Source: Myxococcus stipitatus
Lineage (GTDB): Bacteria; Myxococcota; Myxococcia; Myxococcales; Myxococcaceae
Direction: 5' to 3'
Length of the DNA stretch: 64,000 nt
NCBI RefSeq assembly: GCF_021412625.1
Contig: NZ_JAKCFI010000003.1
Location: forward strand, 930,001-994,000
The notes below the pieces were generated by a model. The model searched no databases, had not been told where the DNA came from, and saw only the letters and a program-made list of their open reading frames with translations. Made by a program: the position numbers and the translations under genes. This document shows, piece by piece, positions 1 to 9,065 of the stretch (positions are counted from its first letter, which is position 1; every line of letters begins with the position of its first letter).

Positions 1-1
1 G

Positions 2-2788
2 GCGGACGAGCCCATCGTCTCGCTGACGCTCACGTCGGACCAGCTCGACGTGGCGGGCCTGTCACGCGTGGCGGACCCGCTGGTGGTGGGGGAGCTGCGC
101 TCGGTGCCGGGCGTGGCGCAGGCGGAGGTGGTGGGTGACGTGGAGCGCGAGATGACGGTGCGGCTCAAGCCGGAGGCGCTCCAGGCGGCGCGCATCTCCC
201 TGGCGGAGGTCGTCTCCGCGCTCCAGGCCCAGAACCTGGCCGCGCCCGTGGGTCGCATCAACGCGCCGTTGGAGGAGGAGTCCATCCGCCTGCGAGGCCG
301 CCTCGAGACAGCCGAGCAGTTCCGCGACATGGCCGTCACCACGCGGGATGGACAGGTGGTGCGGCTGGGGCAGCTCGCGGACGTGTTCGTGGGCGCCGAG
401 GAGCCGCGCACGCTGGCGCTCTATGACGGCGCGCAGGCGGTGGGAATCGACGTCCTGAAGACCAAGGGCTACAGCACCACCGAGGTGGCCGACGCCGTGC
501 GCGAGCGCGTGGAGGCGCTCCAGGCGAAGCTGCCCGCGGGGGTGAAGCTGGCCATCGTCCGCGACGCGGGTGTCCGGGTGGAGAGCGCGGTGGAGAACGT
601 GCAGTCGGCGCTGGTGGAGGGCGCGCTGCTCACGGTGCTGGTGGTGTTCATCTTCCTCAACTCGTGGCGCTCCACCGTCATCACCGGTCTGGCGCTGCCG
701 GTGAGCGTGCTCGCGGCGTTCATCAGCGTCTGGATGTTCGGCTTCACGCTCAACACCATGTCGCTGCTGGGCCTGACGCTGGCCATCGGCATCCTCATCG
801 ACGACGCCATCGTGGTGCGCGAGAACATCGTCCGTCACATCGAGATGGGGAAGGACCACTACACCGCGTCGCGCGAGGGGACATCGGAGATTGGCCTCGC
901 GGTGTCGGCGACGACGTTCTCCATCGTCGCGGTGTTCGTCCCGGTGGCCTTCATGTACGGCGTGGCGGGGCAGTGGTTCAAGCCCTTCGCCCTGACGATT
1001 GCGTGCGCGGTGCTGGTGTCGCTGTTCGTCTCCTTCTCCCTGGACCCGATGCTCAGCGCGTACTGGGCGGACCCGCAGGTGGAGCAGGGGGCGCGCAAGG
1101 GCTTCGTCTCGCGCGTGCTGTCCCGCTTCAACACCTGGTTCGACCGGCAGGCGGACCGCTACAAACGCGTCATCGCCTGGGCGCTGGACCACCGGCTGGC
1201 GATGGTGCTCGTCGCGGTGGGCTCGCTCGTGGGGGCGCTCGTGCTCCAGGGCACGGTGGGTGGCGCGGGCTTCGTGCCGGTGAGTGACCGCTCGGAGGTG
1301 GAGCTGCTGGTGGAGACGCCGCCGGGCTCCAACCTGGAATACACCCGGCGCAAGGTGGACGAGGTGACGCGCATCACCCGGGCGCATCCCGAGGTGGCGT
1401 ACACGTACGCGACCATCGGCGTGCCGCTGCCGCTCAGCGCGCCGGGTGTGGACCAGGCCCTGGTGTACGTGCGTCTGAAGCCGAAGACGGAGCGCGAGCT
1501 GAGCCAGGACGCGCTGGGCAGCATGCTCCGCGGGGAGCTGGCGAAGGTCGGTGGCGCGAAGGTGTCCGTCTTCACGTCGGGCTTCGGCGGAGCGTTCAAG
1601 CAGATCCAGCTCGAGCTGCGCGGACCGGACCAGAGGAAGCTCAACCAGCTGGCGGAGCAGGTGCGAAAGGAGATGGCGCAGGTCCCCGGGGCGGTGGACG
1701 TGGGGCTCTCCACGCGAGGCCAGCGGCCGGAGCTGGAGGTGGACCTGAACCGGGGGCTCGCGGGGCAGCTCGGGGTGACGGTGGGGCAGGTGGCGCAGGT
1801 GCTGCGCCCGGCCTTCGCGGGGCTCGACGTGGGCGACTGGGTGGACCCCATCGGGGAGACCCGCGACGTCATGGTGCGGCTGGCGCCCGAGGCGCGCGAC
1901 AACCCGGATGACCTGGCGCGCATCCCCATTCGCGTCGGGGTGACGCAGGCGGGGGCGCCGTCGCTCATCCCGCTCGGCCAGGTGGCGGACATCCGCCAGA
2001 CGCTCGGGCCCGCTCAAATCACGCACTTGAACCGCGAGCGCGTCATCAACGTGCAGGCGAACGTCCAGGGGCGGTCGCTGACGGAGGTGATGCGGGACAT
2101 CCAGAAGCGGGTGGAGGGCGTGGAGCTCCCGGCGGGCTACACGCTGACGACGGGCGGCGAGTCCGCGGACCAGCAGGAGGTGTTCTCCCGCGTGTTCATC
2201 GCGTTGGGGGTGGCGGTGATGTTGATGTACCTCATCCTCGTCATCCAGTTCGGCTCGTTCCTCGACCCGCTGGCCATCCTCATCTCGTTGCCGTTGTCGC
2301 TCATCGGCGTGGTGCTGGCGCTGCTCATCACCGGCGACACGCTCAACATCATGAGCCTCATCGGCGTCATCCTGCTGATGGGCATCGTCGCGAAGAACGC
2401 CATCCTGCTCATCGACTTCGCGAAGTGGTCGCACGAGAAGGGCATGCCCCTGCGTGAGGCGCTCATCGAGGCGGGCCGCATCCGCCTGCGCCCCATCATC
2501 ATGACGACGTTCGCGCTGGTGGCGGGCATGGTGCCGGTGGCGATTGGCGCGGGCGAGGGCGGAGACTTCCGCGCGCCGCTGGGCCGCGCGGTGATTGGCG
2601 GGACGATTACCTCCACGCTGCTGACGTTGCTGGTGATTCCCACCGTGTACGAAATCCTGGTGGACTTCAGGACGTGGATGGGGCGCAAGCTGCGCAAGGT
2701 CTTCCCCTCGAAGGGGCCGGACCGGCACGCGCCGCCGCCCCACGGTGGCGGAGAGCCTCGCCCCGTGCCCCAGGCGCCTCACGAATAG
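2..2788 (+). CDS. RND efflux transporter permease (5' end outside window)
   Basis: Inner-membrane proton-driven RND pump subunit. The reading frame is open from base 2 with no stop, and the first residues continue a porter-domain sequence, so the true start lies upstream and the GTG at 50 is not a start. The visible part has the end of the first porter domain, a membrane block near 620-1080 with the RND proton-relay signature ([10 protein letters not shown] with the paired Asp), a second periplasmic half, and a C-terminal membrane block ending near 2680. The hydrophilic tail is rich in Pro, Gly and His. The ERM-type '[18 protein letters not shown]' segment after TM7 is typical of AcrB/MdtB-like pumps. 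The matching adaptor and outer-membrane channel would be expected upstream, outside the window. Substrate cannot be told from sequence. Confidence 0.93.
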   Translation, partial: ADEPIVSLTLTSDQLDVAGLSRVADPLVVGELRSVPGVAQAEVVGDVEREMTVRLKPEALQAARISLAEVVSALQAQNLAAPVGRINAPLEEESIRLRGRLETAEQFRDMAVTTRDGQVVRLGQLADVFVGAEEPRTLALYDGAQAVGIDVLKTKGYSTTEVADAVRERVEALQAKLPAGVKLAIVRDAGVRVESAVENVQSALVEGALLTVLVVFIFLNSWRSTVITGLALPVSVLAAFISVWMFGFTLNTMSLLGLTLAIGILIDDAIVVRENIVRHIEMGKDHYTASREGTSEIGLAVSATTFSIVAVFVPVAFMYGVAGQWFKPFALTIACAVLVSLFVSFSLDPMLSAYWADPQVEQGARKGFVSRVLSRFNTWFDRQADRYKRVIAWALDHRLAMVLVAVGSLVGALVLQGTVGGAGFVPVSDRSEVELLVETPPGSNLEYTRRKVDEVTRITRAHPEVAYTYATIGVPLPLSAPGVDQALVYVRLKPKTERELSQDALGSMLRGELAKVGGAKVSVFTSGFGGAFKQIQLELRGPDQRKLNQLAEQVRKEMAQVPGAVDVGLSTRGQRPELEVDLNRGLAGQLGVTVGQVAQVLRPAFAGLDVGDWVDPIGETRDVMVRLAPEARDNPDDLARIPIRVGVTQAGAPSLIPLGQVADIRQTLGPAQITHLNRERVINVQANVQGRSLTEVMRDIQKRVEGVELPAGYTLTTGGESADQQEVFSRVFIALGVAVMLMYLILVIQFGSFLDPLAILISLPLSLIGVVLALLITGDTLNIMSLIGVILLMGIVAKNAILLIDFAKWSHEKGMPLREALIEAGRIRLRPIIMTTFALVAGMVPVAIGAGEGGDFRAPLGRAVIGGTITSTLLTLLVIPTVYEILVDFRTWMGRKLRKVFPSKGPDRHAPPPHGGGEPRPVPQAPHE

Positions 2789-2833
2789 CGGGCCCGCGCG
2801 CGCGTCAGGGGACTCCCGGGCCTCGCGTCCCGC

Positions 2834-2850
2834 CGTCGGAACATCCGACG
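2834..2850 (+). other. Short perfect stem-loop before the S24/S26-like gene
   Basis: A 7-bp perfect stem with a 3-base loop (CGTCGGA-ACA-TCCGACG) lies 45 bases after the RND stop codon and directly before the GGAGG ribosome-binding site of the next gene. It could be a terminator for the RND gene or a 5'-UTR hairpin affecting translation of the next gene. No T-tract follows. Confidence 0.3.
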
Positions 2851-2866
2851 ACGGAGGACGACACAC

Positions 2867-3178
2867 ATGGGCTGGGCCACGGAGGCGATACAAGCGCTCG
2901 CGCGCGGTGAGCAGGTGACGGTACGTCCCCGAGGGGGCTCCATGAGGGGCCGCATCGAGGACGGGCAGAAGGTGACGCTGGGGCCGGTGGACCCGGCGAG
3001 CGTCGAGAAGGGGGACGTGGTGCTGGTGCGATGGCGGGGCGGCGTCCTGCTGCACCTGGTGAAGGCGGCCACGCGCGACCAGGTGCTCATCGGCAACAAC
3101 GTGGGACGCACCAACGGCTGGGCGCCTCGGATGCACGTGCTGGGCAGGCTCGTGCAGGTCCACCCGCTCGGTTCGTGA
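2867..3178 (+). CDS. Small S24/S26 (LexA/signal-peptidase-fold)-like protein
   Basis: A 103-residue protein that looks like a stand-alone catalytic fold of the S24/S26 Ser-Lys peptidase clan. The start of the domain has the signature GGSMRGRIEDG (residues about 23-33), with the Ser in the position of the nucleophile, followed by 'VEKGDVVLVRW' and 'LLHLVKAA', where the Lys sits in the region of the general base. No transmembrane segment, DNA-binding domain or LexA cleavage site is visible, so it is neither a classic signal peptidase nor a LexA-type repressor. The start is supported by GGAGG about 9 bases upstream of ATG. Substrate and activity are unknown. It may be a nickel-type/S26 peptidase homologue or a non-catalytic derivative. 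Confidence 0.75.
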   Translation: MGWATEAIQALARGEQVTVRPRGGSMRGRIEDGQKVTLGPVDPASVEKGDVVLVRWRGGVLLHLVKAATRDQVLIGNNVGRTNGWAPRMHVLGRLVQVHPLGS

Positions 3179-3184
3179 ACGCTC

Positions 3185-3210
3185 TCCCAGGCGTCGGGTG
3201 CGACCTGGGA
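3185..3210 (+). terminator. Stem-loop after the S24/S26-like gene
   Basis: A 7-bp perfect stem (TCCCAGG/CCTGGGA) starts 7 bases after the stop codon at 3178 and precedes the glucanotransferase. It is a candidate terminator without a clear T-tract. Confidence 0.4.
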
Positions 3211-3284
3211 AACGATGGTGAACGTCCGCCAGAGAGGAGGGTTGGCGTGTCGCTCGGACGCACCTAGGGTCGTGCGCACCCATC

Positions 3285-5249
3285 ATGTCCAGCGCCTCGC
3301 TGCCCGAAAACCACCGTCGACTCGTCACCCAGGCCCTGGCCGCGCTCGATGTCCGAAACCTGGTGCTGAGCATCCACGACCCGTCCTTCCCCAGCCTCCC
3401 TCACGAGGACCTGGGGCGCGGGTCGCCCTACTCGGAAGGCGCGGCCCGGTTCCTGGAGACGGCCCACGCGCTGGGCTTCACCGGCATCCAGCTGGGCCCC
3501 CAGGGACAGACGACCGAGGCCAACGCGTCGCCGTATGACGGCACGCTCTTCTCGCGGAACATCCTCAACGTCGCGCTCGCGCCGCTGGAGACCGACCCCG
3601 CCTGGGGTGGGCTGCTTCCCCCCGGCCGCGTGGCAGCGCTCGCGAGGACACGCTCCCACTCCTCGAGCCCCGGTGAGCGCTACCGTCAGGCGTTCCGCAC
3701 CCAGGTCGCCGCGCTGGACGAGGCGTGGGCGTCGTTCCAGTCGAAGCGCGCCAGCGCGGACGCCTCCCTCGCGATTCGCGCGCTGGCCGGGCGCTTCGCC
3801 ACCTTCCGTCAGCGCCACCGCGCGTGGCTGCTGCGCGACGCCCTCTTCGACGTGCTCTGCGAGGAGAAGCGCATCCCCGACTGGCGCCCCTGGGCGGACT
3901 CGCTCGACGGGCGACTGTGGAGTCCTCGCCCCGGTGAGGAGTCCGCCGCCGCGGCGCGCGTGGCCGACCTGGAATCCCGCCACGCGGACGTCATCGAGCG
4001 CTACGCCTTCTTCCAGTTCCTGGTCCACGCGCAGCACGAGGGTTTGCGCGAACGCACGGCGTCGCTGGGACTCAAGCTCTACGGCGACCTCCAGATTGGT
4101 TTTTCTCCTCGCGACGCGTGGGCCTGGCAGGGGTTGTTCCTGCGCACGTACCTCATGGGGGCGCCGCCCAGCCGGACCAACCCGGATGGCCAGCCGTGGA
4201 ACTACCCGGTGCTGGACCCCGAGCAGTACTTCGAGGAGGACGGCGCGGGCCCCTCGCTGGGGTTCCGCGCGGGTCCGGTGCTGCGCTTCATGGACGCGCG
4301 CATGGACAAGATGCTGGCGGAGTACGACGGGCTCCGCCTGGACCATCCGCATGGGCTCGTGTGTCCGTGGGTCTATCGCGCGGACCAGATCGACCCGCTC
4401 CGGGCCGTGCAGCATGGCGCGCGACTCTTCTCGTCGCCGGACCTCCCAGACCACCTGGAGCTGGCGCGCTACGCCCTGGTGTCTTCGCCGCAGCTCGACC
4501 GCTCGGTGCCCCGGTACGCGGATGGCGAGGTGACGTCGCTCACGGAGGAGCAGGTGCGCCGCTACAGCGTCCTCTTCGACACGGTGGTGGCGGCGGCGCG
4601 GCGCAACGGGCGGGACCTGGGGGACCTGCTCTGCGAGGTGCTGAGCACGCTGCCGTATCCGCTGTCACGCGTGATGGCGCGCTATGGCCTGGGGCGCTTC
4701 CGCGTCACCCAGAAGGCGGACCTGCGCAACCCGTCGGACGTGTACCGCAGCGAGAACGTGTCGCCCGAGGACTGGATGATGGTGGGCAACCACGACACGA
4801 AGTCGCTGTGGCGCCTCGTGGGGGACTGGCAGTGGCGCGGCACGCTGCGGGCCCAGGCGGACTACCTCGCGACCCGGCTGTGCCCCGAGCCCGAATCCCG
4901 CGAGGACTTCGCGCGCACGCTCGCGTCGGACCCGGGCCGGCTGGCGCAGGCGAAGCTGGCGGACCTGTTCGCCAGCCGCGCGCGCAACGTCATGGTGTTC
5001 TTCCCGGACCTGCTGGGCATGACGGAGACGTACAACGAGCCCGGCACCATCGACGAGCGCAACTGGTCGCTGCGCATGCCCTCGGACTGGATGACGGAGT
5101 ACCGCGAGCGGCTCCGCGTCGACGCGGCGATGAACCTGCCCGGAGTGCTCGCCCTCGCGCTCCGGGCCGGAGGCGCCCCGGCACGGGAGAAGCATCGCGA
5201 GCTGCTCGCGGGCCTCGACAGGCTCGCGGCCACGTTGCGAGGGACTTGA
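3285..5249 (+). CDS. malQ: 4-alpha-glucanotransferase (GH77, MalQ/amylomaltase family)
   Basis: Cytoplasmic disproportionating enzyme that transfers alpha-1,4-glucan segments between maltodextrins, used in maltodextrin and glycogen metabolism. The 654-residue chain has the GH77 landmarks in order: a substrate-binding N-terminus with 'SPYDGTLFSRN', the nucleophile region YDGLRLDHPHG (Asp353), the acid/base region LLCEVLSTLPYP (Glu451, aligned with the family's AEDLG-IP motif), and GNHDTKSLW (Asp504). The usual EDLG signature is altered to EVLS, so this is a divergent subgroup that may differ in chain-length preference. The ATG at 3285 has only a weak ribosome-binding site. The gene converges on the following lipoprotein gene, with only 5 bases between the stops. 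A trehalose-pathway gene (treZ) is about 20 kb away, so the two are not an operon. Confidence 0.85.
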   Translation: MSSASLPENHRRLVTQALAALDVRNLVLSIHDPSFPSLPHEDLGRGSPYSEGAARFLETAHALGFTGIQLGPQGQTTEANASPYDGTLFSRNILNVALAPLETDPAWGGLLPPGRVAALARTRSHSSSPGERYRQAFRTQVAALDEAWASFQSKRASADASLAIRALAGRFATFRQRHRAWLLRDALFDVLCEEKRIPDWRPWADSLDGRLWSPRPGEESAAAARVADLESRHADVIERYAFFQFLVHAQHEGLRERTASLGLKLYGDLQIGFSPRDAWAWQGLFLRTYLMGAPPSRTNPDGQPWNYPVLDPEQYFEEDGAGPSLGFRAGPVLRFMDARMDKMLAEYDGLRLDHPHGLVCPWVYRADQIDPLRAVQHGARLFSSPDLPDHLELARYALVSSPQLDRSVPRYADGEVTSLTEEQVRRYSVLFDTVVAAARRNGRDLGDLLCEVLSTLPYPLSRVMARYGLGRFRVTQKADLRNPSDVYRSENVSPEDWMMVGNHDTKSLWRLVGDWQWRGTLRAQADYLATRLCPEPESREDFARTLASDPGRLAQAKLADLFASRARNVMVFFPDLLGMTETYNEPGTIDERNWSLRMPSDWMTEYRERLRVDAAMNLPGVLALALRAGGAPAREKHRELLAGLDRLAATLRGT

Positions 5250-5254
5250 GCGCC

Positions 5255-6034
5255 TCAGCGCTGGACGTCGACCACGATGCGGCTGGGCTCGCGCAGCTCC
5301 ATCACCCGGTACTTGTGCGGTGAGGCGTTGCCGAGCACCCACGTCACCTCGCCCTCGAAGTCGCACGTGCGCTCCAGCTCCTGGACCACGGGCAGCGCGG
5401 GCTTCAGCTCCCGCGTGGTGACGGTGGGCTGGCCCGCGTCGGTGTGCGCCTTCGCAGGGGTGAAGGTCACCTGGAGGCGCGCCTTGCCGGCCACCGTCAC
5501 CGGATTGCCCGAGCCACACTGGATGGCCTCGTCGACGTACTCCAGCTGATAGCCCGGGAGCTGGGCGCCCTCGAACTCGAACACCACGCGGTCGAACTCC
5601 GCGTGCTCGCCCGCGCGCACCGAGCGCAGCGTGGCCTGCGTCGCGCCCATGCGCTTCAGCGTCACCTTGCCGGCGGTCCACTCCCGGTTGCGCGCGTCCT
5701 CCGCGACGGCGCCGGCCTCCGGTGTCTTGGAGGGAGTGGGGGCCTCGGGCGTCTCCTCGACCGGAGGCGACTCCTCCTCCTCGGGCTTCGCGGCGGCGAC
5801 GGGCACTGTGGAGCCGGGTGGCAGCACGACGTGCACGGGCGGCTTCGCGGCGGCCTCGCCCTCGCGGGGCAGGGTGCCCTCGGGGGGATGGGTCGGCGTG
5901 GCGGGCGTGTCGTCGGGCAGCGGGAGGTCGGCCGCGGGGTGGGTGGGGGCCTCCTCCTTCTTCGAGCAGCCGGCGCCACCCACGAGGCACCCGGCGAGCC
6001 ACAGCGACGACACCCAACGTCCGGCGCGCTTCAT
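5255..6034 (-). CDS. AMIN-like domain lipoprotein
   Basis: Predicted lipoprotein of 259 residues. I chose the ATG at 6034 because GGAGGGACG precedes it and it begins a proper lipoprotein signal, MKRAGRWVSS, with a Cys after 'VGGAG' (residue about 23). Residues about 25-110 are a Pro/Glu/Ala-rich linker of low complexity. The C-terminal half matches the AMIN-like beta-domain pattern: a 'HAEFDRVVFEFEG' strand near the start, 'YQLEYVDEAIQCGSG', and the closing 'EPSRIVVDVQR'. Such domains are thought to bind cell-wall or surface polymers, but a specific role is not established. It may be co-transcribed with the DUF1028 gene upstream, which ends 166 bases before it. Confidence 0.8.
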   Translation of the reverse strand: MKRAGRWVSSLWLAGCLVGGAGCSKKEEAPTHPAADLPLPDDTPATPTHPPEGTLPREGEAAAKPPVHVVLPPGSTVPVAAAKPEEEESPPVEETPEAPTPSKTPEAGAVAEDARNREWTAGKVTLKRMGATQATLRSVRAGEHAEFDRVVFEFEGAQLPGYQLEYVDEAIQCGSGNPVTVAGKARLQVTFTPAKAHTDAGQPTVTTRELKPALPVVQELERTCDFEGEVTWVLGNASPHKYRVMELREPSRIVVDVQR

Positions 6035-6200
6035 CGTCCCTCCCTCGCGCGGCCCGGGAGTCGGCGCCGCGAGCGTCCCCTCTCTCATGCCCGCGCGCCG
6101 CGTGCCAGCCTCTCGCCGGAGAACCGATGGCGGAAAGACGACAGCCCCCCGCGTCCGCGACGCGACGGGCCACCGTCACCACATTTTTGGAGCAGGAACC

Positions 6201-7217
6201 TCACTCCGCCGGGGCCGGAGGCGCCGCGGGCGCGAGGGCCGCCAGGTCCGCCTCGCGAATGAAGCGCAGCAGCACGCCGTCGATGTTGCGCTTGCCGTCC
6301 ACCACCACGGTGGGCTTGAGGAAGTAGAGGTTGTTCCAGCCGAAGTCATACAGCGCCTGCTCGGCGGCGTCGCTCCACGAGCCATCCATGGGCCCGTGGT
6401 AGTAGCCGAGCGTCCTCAGCGCGCGCTTCACCACCTTGATGGACTCGTGGTCCAGCGCCACCAGGTCGGTGGCGAAGGGCTCGGCGACGACGGCCTGGTA
6501 GCGGTTGAGCTGCACGCCCAGCGTCTCCAGCGCGTTCGTGCTGCCGTGCACCACGGACTCCGCGAGTACGTGCGTGTAGAAGGCCGTCTCGCTCGTGGTG
6601 TTCCAGACGCGGATGACGCCCGAGCGCTCACCGTTGCGGTCCCCACCCACGCGGGCGCCGGCCTTGAGCGCGGCGTACAGCCGCTGGGGCAGGCTGCCCT
6701 TCGCCTGCCTGAAGCCGAGTGTCATGGCGCGGCACATGTCCGGCGTGCTCATGTTGTTGGCCTGCACCACGAAGGTGTCGCCCTTGACGGAGCAGGTGTG
6801 GTCGCTCGTCTCCGCGCCGGAGCGCTGGCCCACCGTGATGGAGCCGTCCGGATGCAGCTTCACCGCCGCGAGCTGCCGGATGGACGCGTACGGGTCGATG
6901 GTGGCCACGTAGTCGATGGCGGCCTGGGGCGTGCTGCCCGCGTCGACGCGCGCGATGACGGCCTGGGCGGCGTCCACGGAGGGCAGCGCCATGGTGGCCA
7001 CCGCGATGTCCGAGCGGCCGTAGGGCACCAGGCTGCTGACGCCGCTGGGGAAGGAGATGACGGCCATGCCACACGACTTCTCCGTGGCGTCGCACGCGAC
7101 GATGGCGCGCGTGCCCAACATGCTGGGGTTGGGGCCGGAGCGCTCGGCGGCGAACGCGGCGGTGGACGACAGCGACAGGACGGACGCAATCAACAGACCA
7201 CGCACGGATGGCTTCAC
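6201..7217 (-). CDS. Secreted DUF1028 (Ntn-hydrolase-like) protein with C-terminal peptidoglycan-binding-like domain
   Basis: A 338-residue exported protein. The chosen start is GTG at 7217, which has GAGGAA six bases upstream and gives a clean signal peptide (KPSVRGLLIASVLSLSSTAAFA, residues about 2-23). Residues about 30-230 match DUF1028: 'GTRAIVACDATEKSCGMAV', 'QRSGAETSDHTCSVKGDTFVVQANNM', and a 'GGDRNGERSGVIRVW' segment. Members adopt an Ntn-hydrolase-like fold of unknown substrate. The C-terminal 100 residues contain 'LGYYHGPMDGSWSDAAEQAL', the pattern of a peptidoglycan-binding (PGB) three-helix domain. That arrangement suggests a periplasmic or secreted enzyme tethered to the wall. 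The family assignment is from pattern recognition, and the reaction is unknown. Confidence 0.83.
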   Translation of the reverse strand: MKPSVRGLLIASVLSLSSTAAFAAERSGPNPSMLGTRAIVACDATEKSCGMAVISFPSGVSSLVPYGRSDIAVATMALPSVDAAQAVIARVDAGSTPQAAIDYVATIDPYASIRQLAAVKLHPDGSITVGQRSGAETSDHTCSVKGDTFVVQANNMSTPDMCRAMTLGFRQAKGSLPQRLYAALKAGARVGGDRNGERSGVIRVWNTTSETAFYTHVLAESVVHGSTNALETLGVQLNRYQAVVAEPFATDLVALDHESIKVVKRALRTLGYYHGPMDGSWSDAAEQALYDFGWNNLYFLKPTVVVDGKRNIDGVLLRFIREADLAALAPAAPPAPAE

Positions 7218-7613
7218 GGGTTCCTCGGGACGAGGCGCTCCCGTTCGCGCATGGACAGCCATGCGACGTGGGGAGGCCTCGGGGGATGGGTGTGGTGGAT
7301 GCGAGGGGCTTGGGGACCCTCTTCGACTCGGTGTTGCTGTCACCCAGAACGTGGAGCCGCCGCGCGCATATCGGAATTGCGCGAGAGCCCGAGCCGCGAG
7401 GAATGCCGGGAATGGGGCCGTGCCCTCCGGACCAGGAGGGGCTCGCCGGGCCGGGTGCCCCCGAGGTTCCGCTTCCGGACACATCGAAACCGTGGCAGTG
7501 CCCCCGAGGACCGCAAGACGCGTCCCACAAATCCCCGTGTCGCGGGTATGGTGCGCGCCCGGCTACGGCCGCGCATTCCCCCGTTCGCGCACGCACCCGG
7601 AGATTCATCCCCC
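7218..7613. other. Intergenic region between divergent genes
   Basis: 396 bases between the DUF1028 gene (minus) and the aminotransferase (plus), so it must hold promoters for both. Apart from the ribosome-binding sites at either edge (GAGGAA for the left gene, CCGGAG near 7599 for the right), I could not recognise a promoter with confidence. Confidence 0.5.
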
Positions 7614-8912
7614 ATGGCTCTCGACCTCACCTCCCTCCCACGTCCCTCCCGGGACGATGCCACCGTCGGCACCATGGCCCGCGGGCTCGTTGGCAGCGAG
7701 ATTCTCCGCATCGCCGCGGAGGTCCGTGAGCTCGTGGCCAAAGGCCGCAAGGTGTGCAACCTCACCGTGGGCGACTTCAGCCCGCGCGAGTTCCCCATCC
7801 CGGACGGCCTGCGCCAGCACATCGCCACCGCGCTCCAGGCCGGCGAGACGAACTATCCCCCCTCCGACGGCGTGCTGGACCTACGCCAGGCCGTGCAGCG
7901 CTTCTACGAGCGCTCTCTCGGCCTGAAGTATCCGCTGGAGGGCATCGTCATCGCGGGCGGCGCGCGGCCCATCATCTACGGCACCTACCGCGCCGTGCTC
8001 GACGAGGGGGAGACGGTCGTCTACCCGGTGCCCTCGTGGAACAACAACCACTACGTCCACATGATGGGCGCCAGGGGCGTCGTCGTCGCCACCGACCCCG
8101 ACCACGGCTTCATGCCCAGCGTGGAGCAGCTCGCGCCGCACCTGGGCACCGCGCGCCTGCTGTGCCTGTGCAGCCCGCTCAACCCCACCGGCACCATGAT
8201 TGCGCCGGACGTGCTGGGCGCCATCTGCGAGCGCGTCGTCGCGGAGAACCGCCAGCGCGAGAAGCAGGGCCGCAAGCCGCTCATCCTCATGTACGACCAG
8301 ATTTATTGGGTGCTGAGCTTCGGCGCGGTGAAGCACGTCACCCCGGTGGAGCTGGTGCCGGAGGTGGCGCCCTACACCGTGTTCGTGGACGGCATCTCCA
8401 AGGCCTTCGCCGCCACGGGCGTGCGCGTGGGCTGGGGCATCGGCCCGCCGTCCATCATCGCCCGCATGCGCGACGTGCTGGGCCACGTGGGCGCGTGGGC
8501 GCCCAAGGCGGAGCAGGTCGCGGTGGCCCGGTACCTGGATGACACCGCCGCCACGCAGTCCTTCCTGGAGGTCATGCGCAAGCGCGTGGACGAGCGGCTG
8601 GAGGCGCTCCACCACGGCCTGACGCGCATGCGTGAGGCGGGCCTGCCGGTGCGCCACATCGCCCCCCAGGGCGCCATCTACCTGTCCGTCCAGTTCGACC
8701 TGGTGGGGCAGGGCGGCCTGAAGACCAACGACGACATCCGCAAGCTCCTCCTGGAGAAGGCGGGCCTCGCGGTGGTGCCCTTCCAGGCGTTCGGCCTGAA
8801 CGAGGACACCGGCTGGTTCCGCCTGTCCGTGGGCGCCACCTCCGTGGCCGAAATCCAGGACGTGATGCCCCGCGTGGAGGCCACCCTGCGCGAGGCGCTC
8901 GGCGCGAAGTAG
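7614..8912 (+). CDS. PLP-dependent aminotransferase, class I/II
   Basis: Cytoplasmic fold-type I aminotransferase, 432 residues. The open frame runs far upstream, but the ATG at 7614 is the sensible start. A GGAG lies upstream, and the family's N-terminal segment (MARGLVGSEILRIAAEVREL, then 'VCNLTVGDFSPREFPIP') begins soon after. Key features are the TNYPPSDG substrate-region motif, 'SPLNPTGTM' (PLP-contacting Asn-Pro), 'YDQIYWVL', and the PLP lysine in VDGISKAFAATGVRVGWGIG (Lys263). It is similar to aspartate or aromatic aminotransferases, but the amino donor and acceptor cannot be read from sequence. It stands alone, followed by a strong hairpin. Confidence 0.9.
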   Translation: MALDLTSLPRPSRDDATVGTMARGLVGSEILRIAAEVRELVAKGRKVCNLTVGDFSPREFPIPDGLRQHIATALQAGETNYPPSDGVLDLRQAVQRFYERSLGLKYPLEGIVIAGGARPIIYGTYRAVLDEGETVVYPVPSWNNNHYVHMMGARGVVVATDPDHGFMPSVEQLAPHLGTARLLCLCSPLNPTGTMIAPDVLGAICERVVAENRQREKQGRKPLILMYDQIYWVLSFGAVKHVTPVELVPEVAPYTVFVDGISKAFAATGVRVGWGIGPPSIIARMRDVLGHVGAWAPKAEQVAVARYLDDTAATQSFLEVMRKRVDERLEALHHGLTRMREAGLPVRHIAPQGAIYLSVQFDLVGQGGLKTNDDIRKLLLEKAGLAVVPFQAFGLNEDTGWFRLSVGATSVAEIQDVMPRVEATLREALGAK

Positions 8913-8931
8913 CGCGCGGTGTCCCCCTGCG

Positions 8932-8970
8932 TTCCCGGACCCTCTTTCCCAGAGGATGAGGGGCCGGGAA
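8932..8970 (+). terminator. Strong stem-loop after the aminotransferase
   Basis: A 13-bp stem with one mismatch (5' arm 8932-8944, 3' arm 8958-8970, 13-base loop) begins 20 bases after the stop codon. It is a good terminator candidate although no T-run follows, as is common in GC-rich myxobacterial DNA. Confidence 0.6.
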
Positions 8971-9065
8971 TACTCCGGAAGAGCGGCCGTTGAGGGCTGA
9001 CCGCGACCGGTCGGCCCTTCCCCCACCCCGACGGACGTACCCGTGCCGAGCGCGGTCCTGGTCCC

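Noticed and set aside
62..3373. 1103-codon minus-strand open frame
   Set aside because: Antisense to the RND gene and the S24/S26-like gene; no recognisable protein features.
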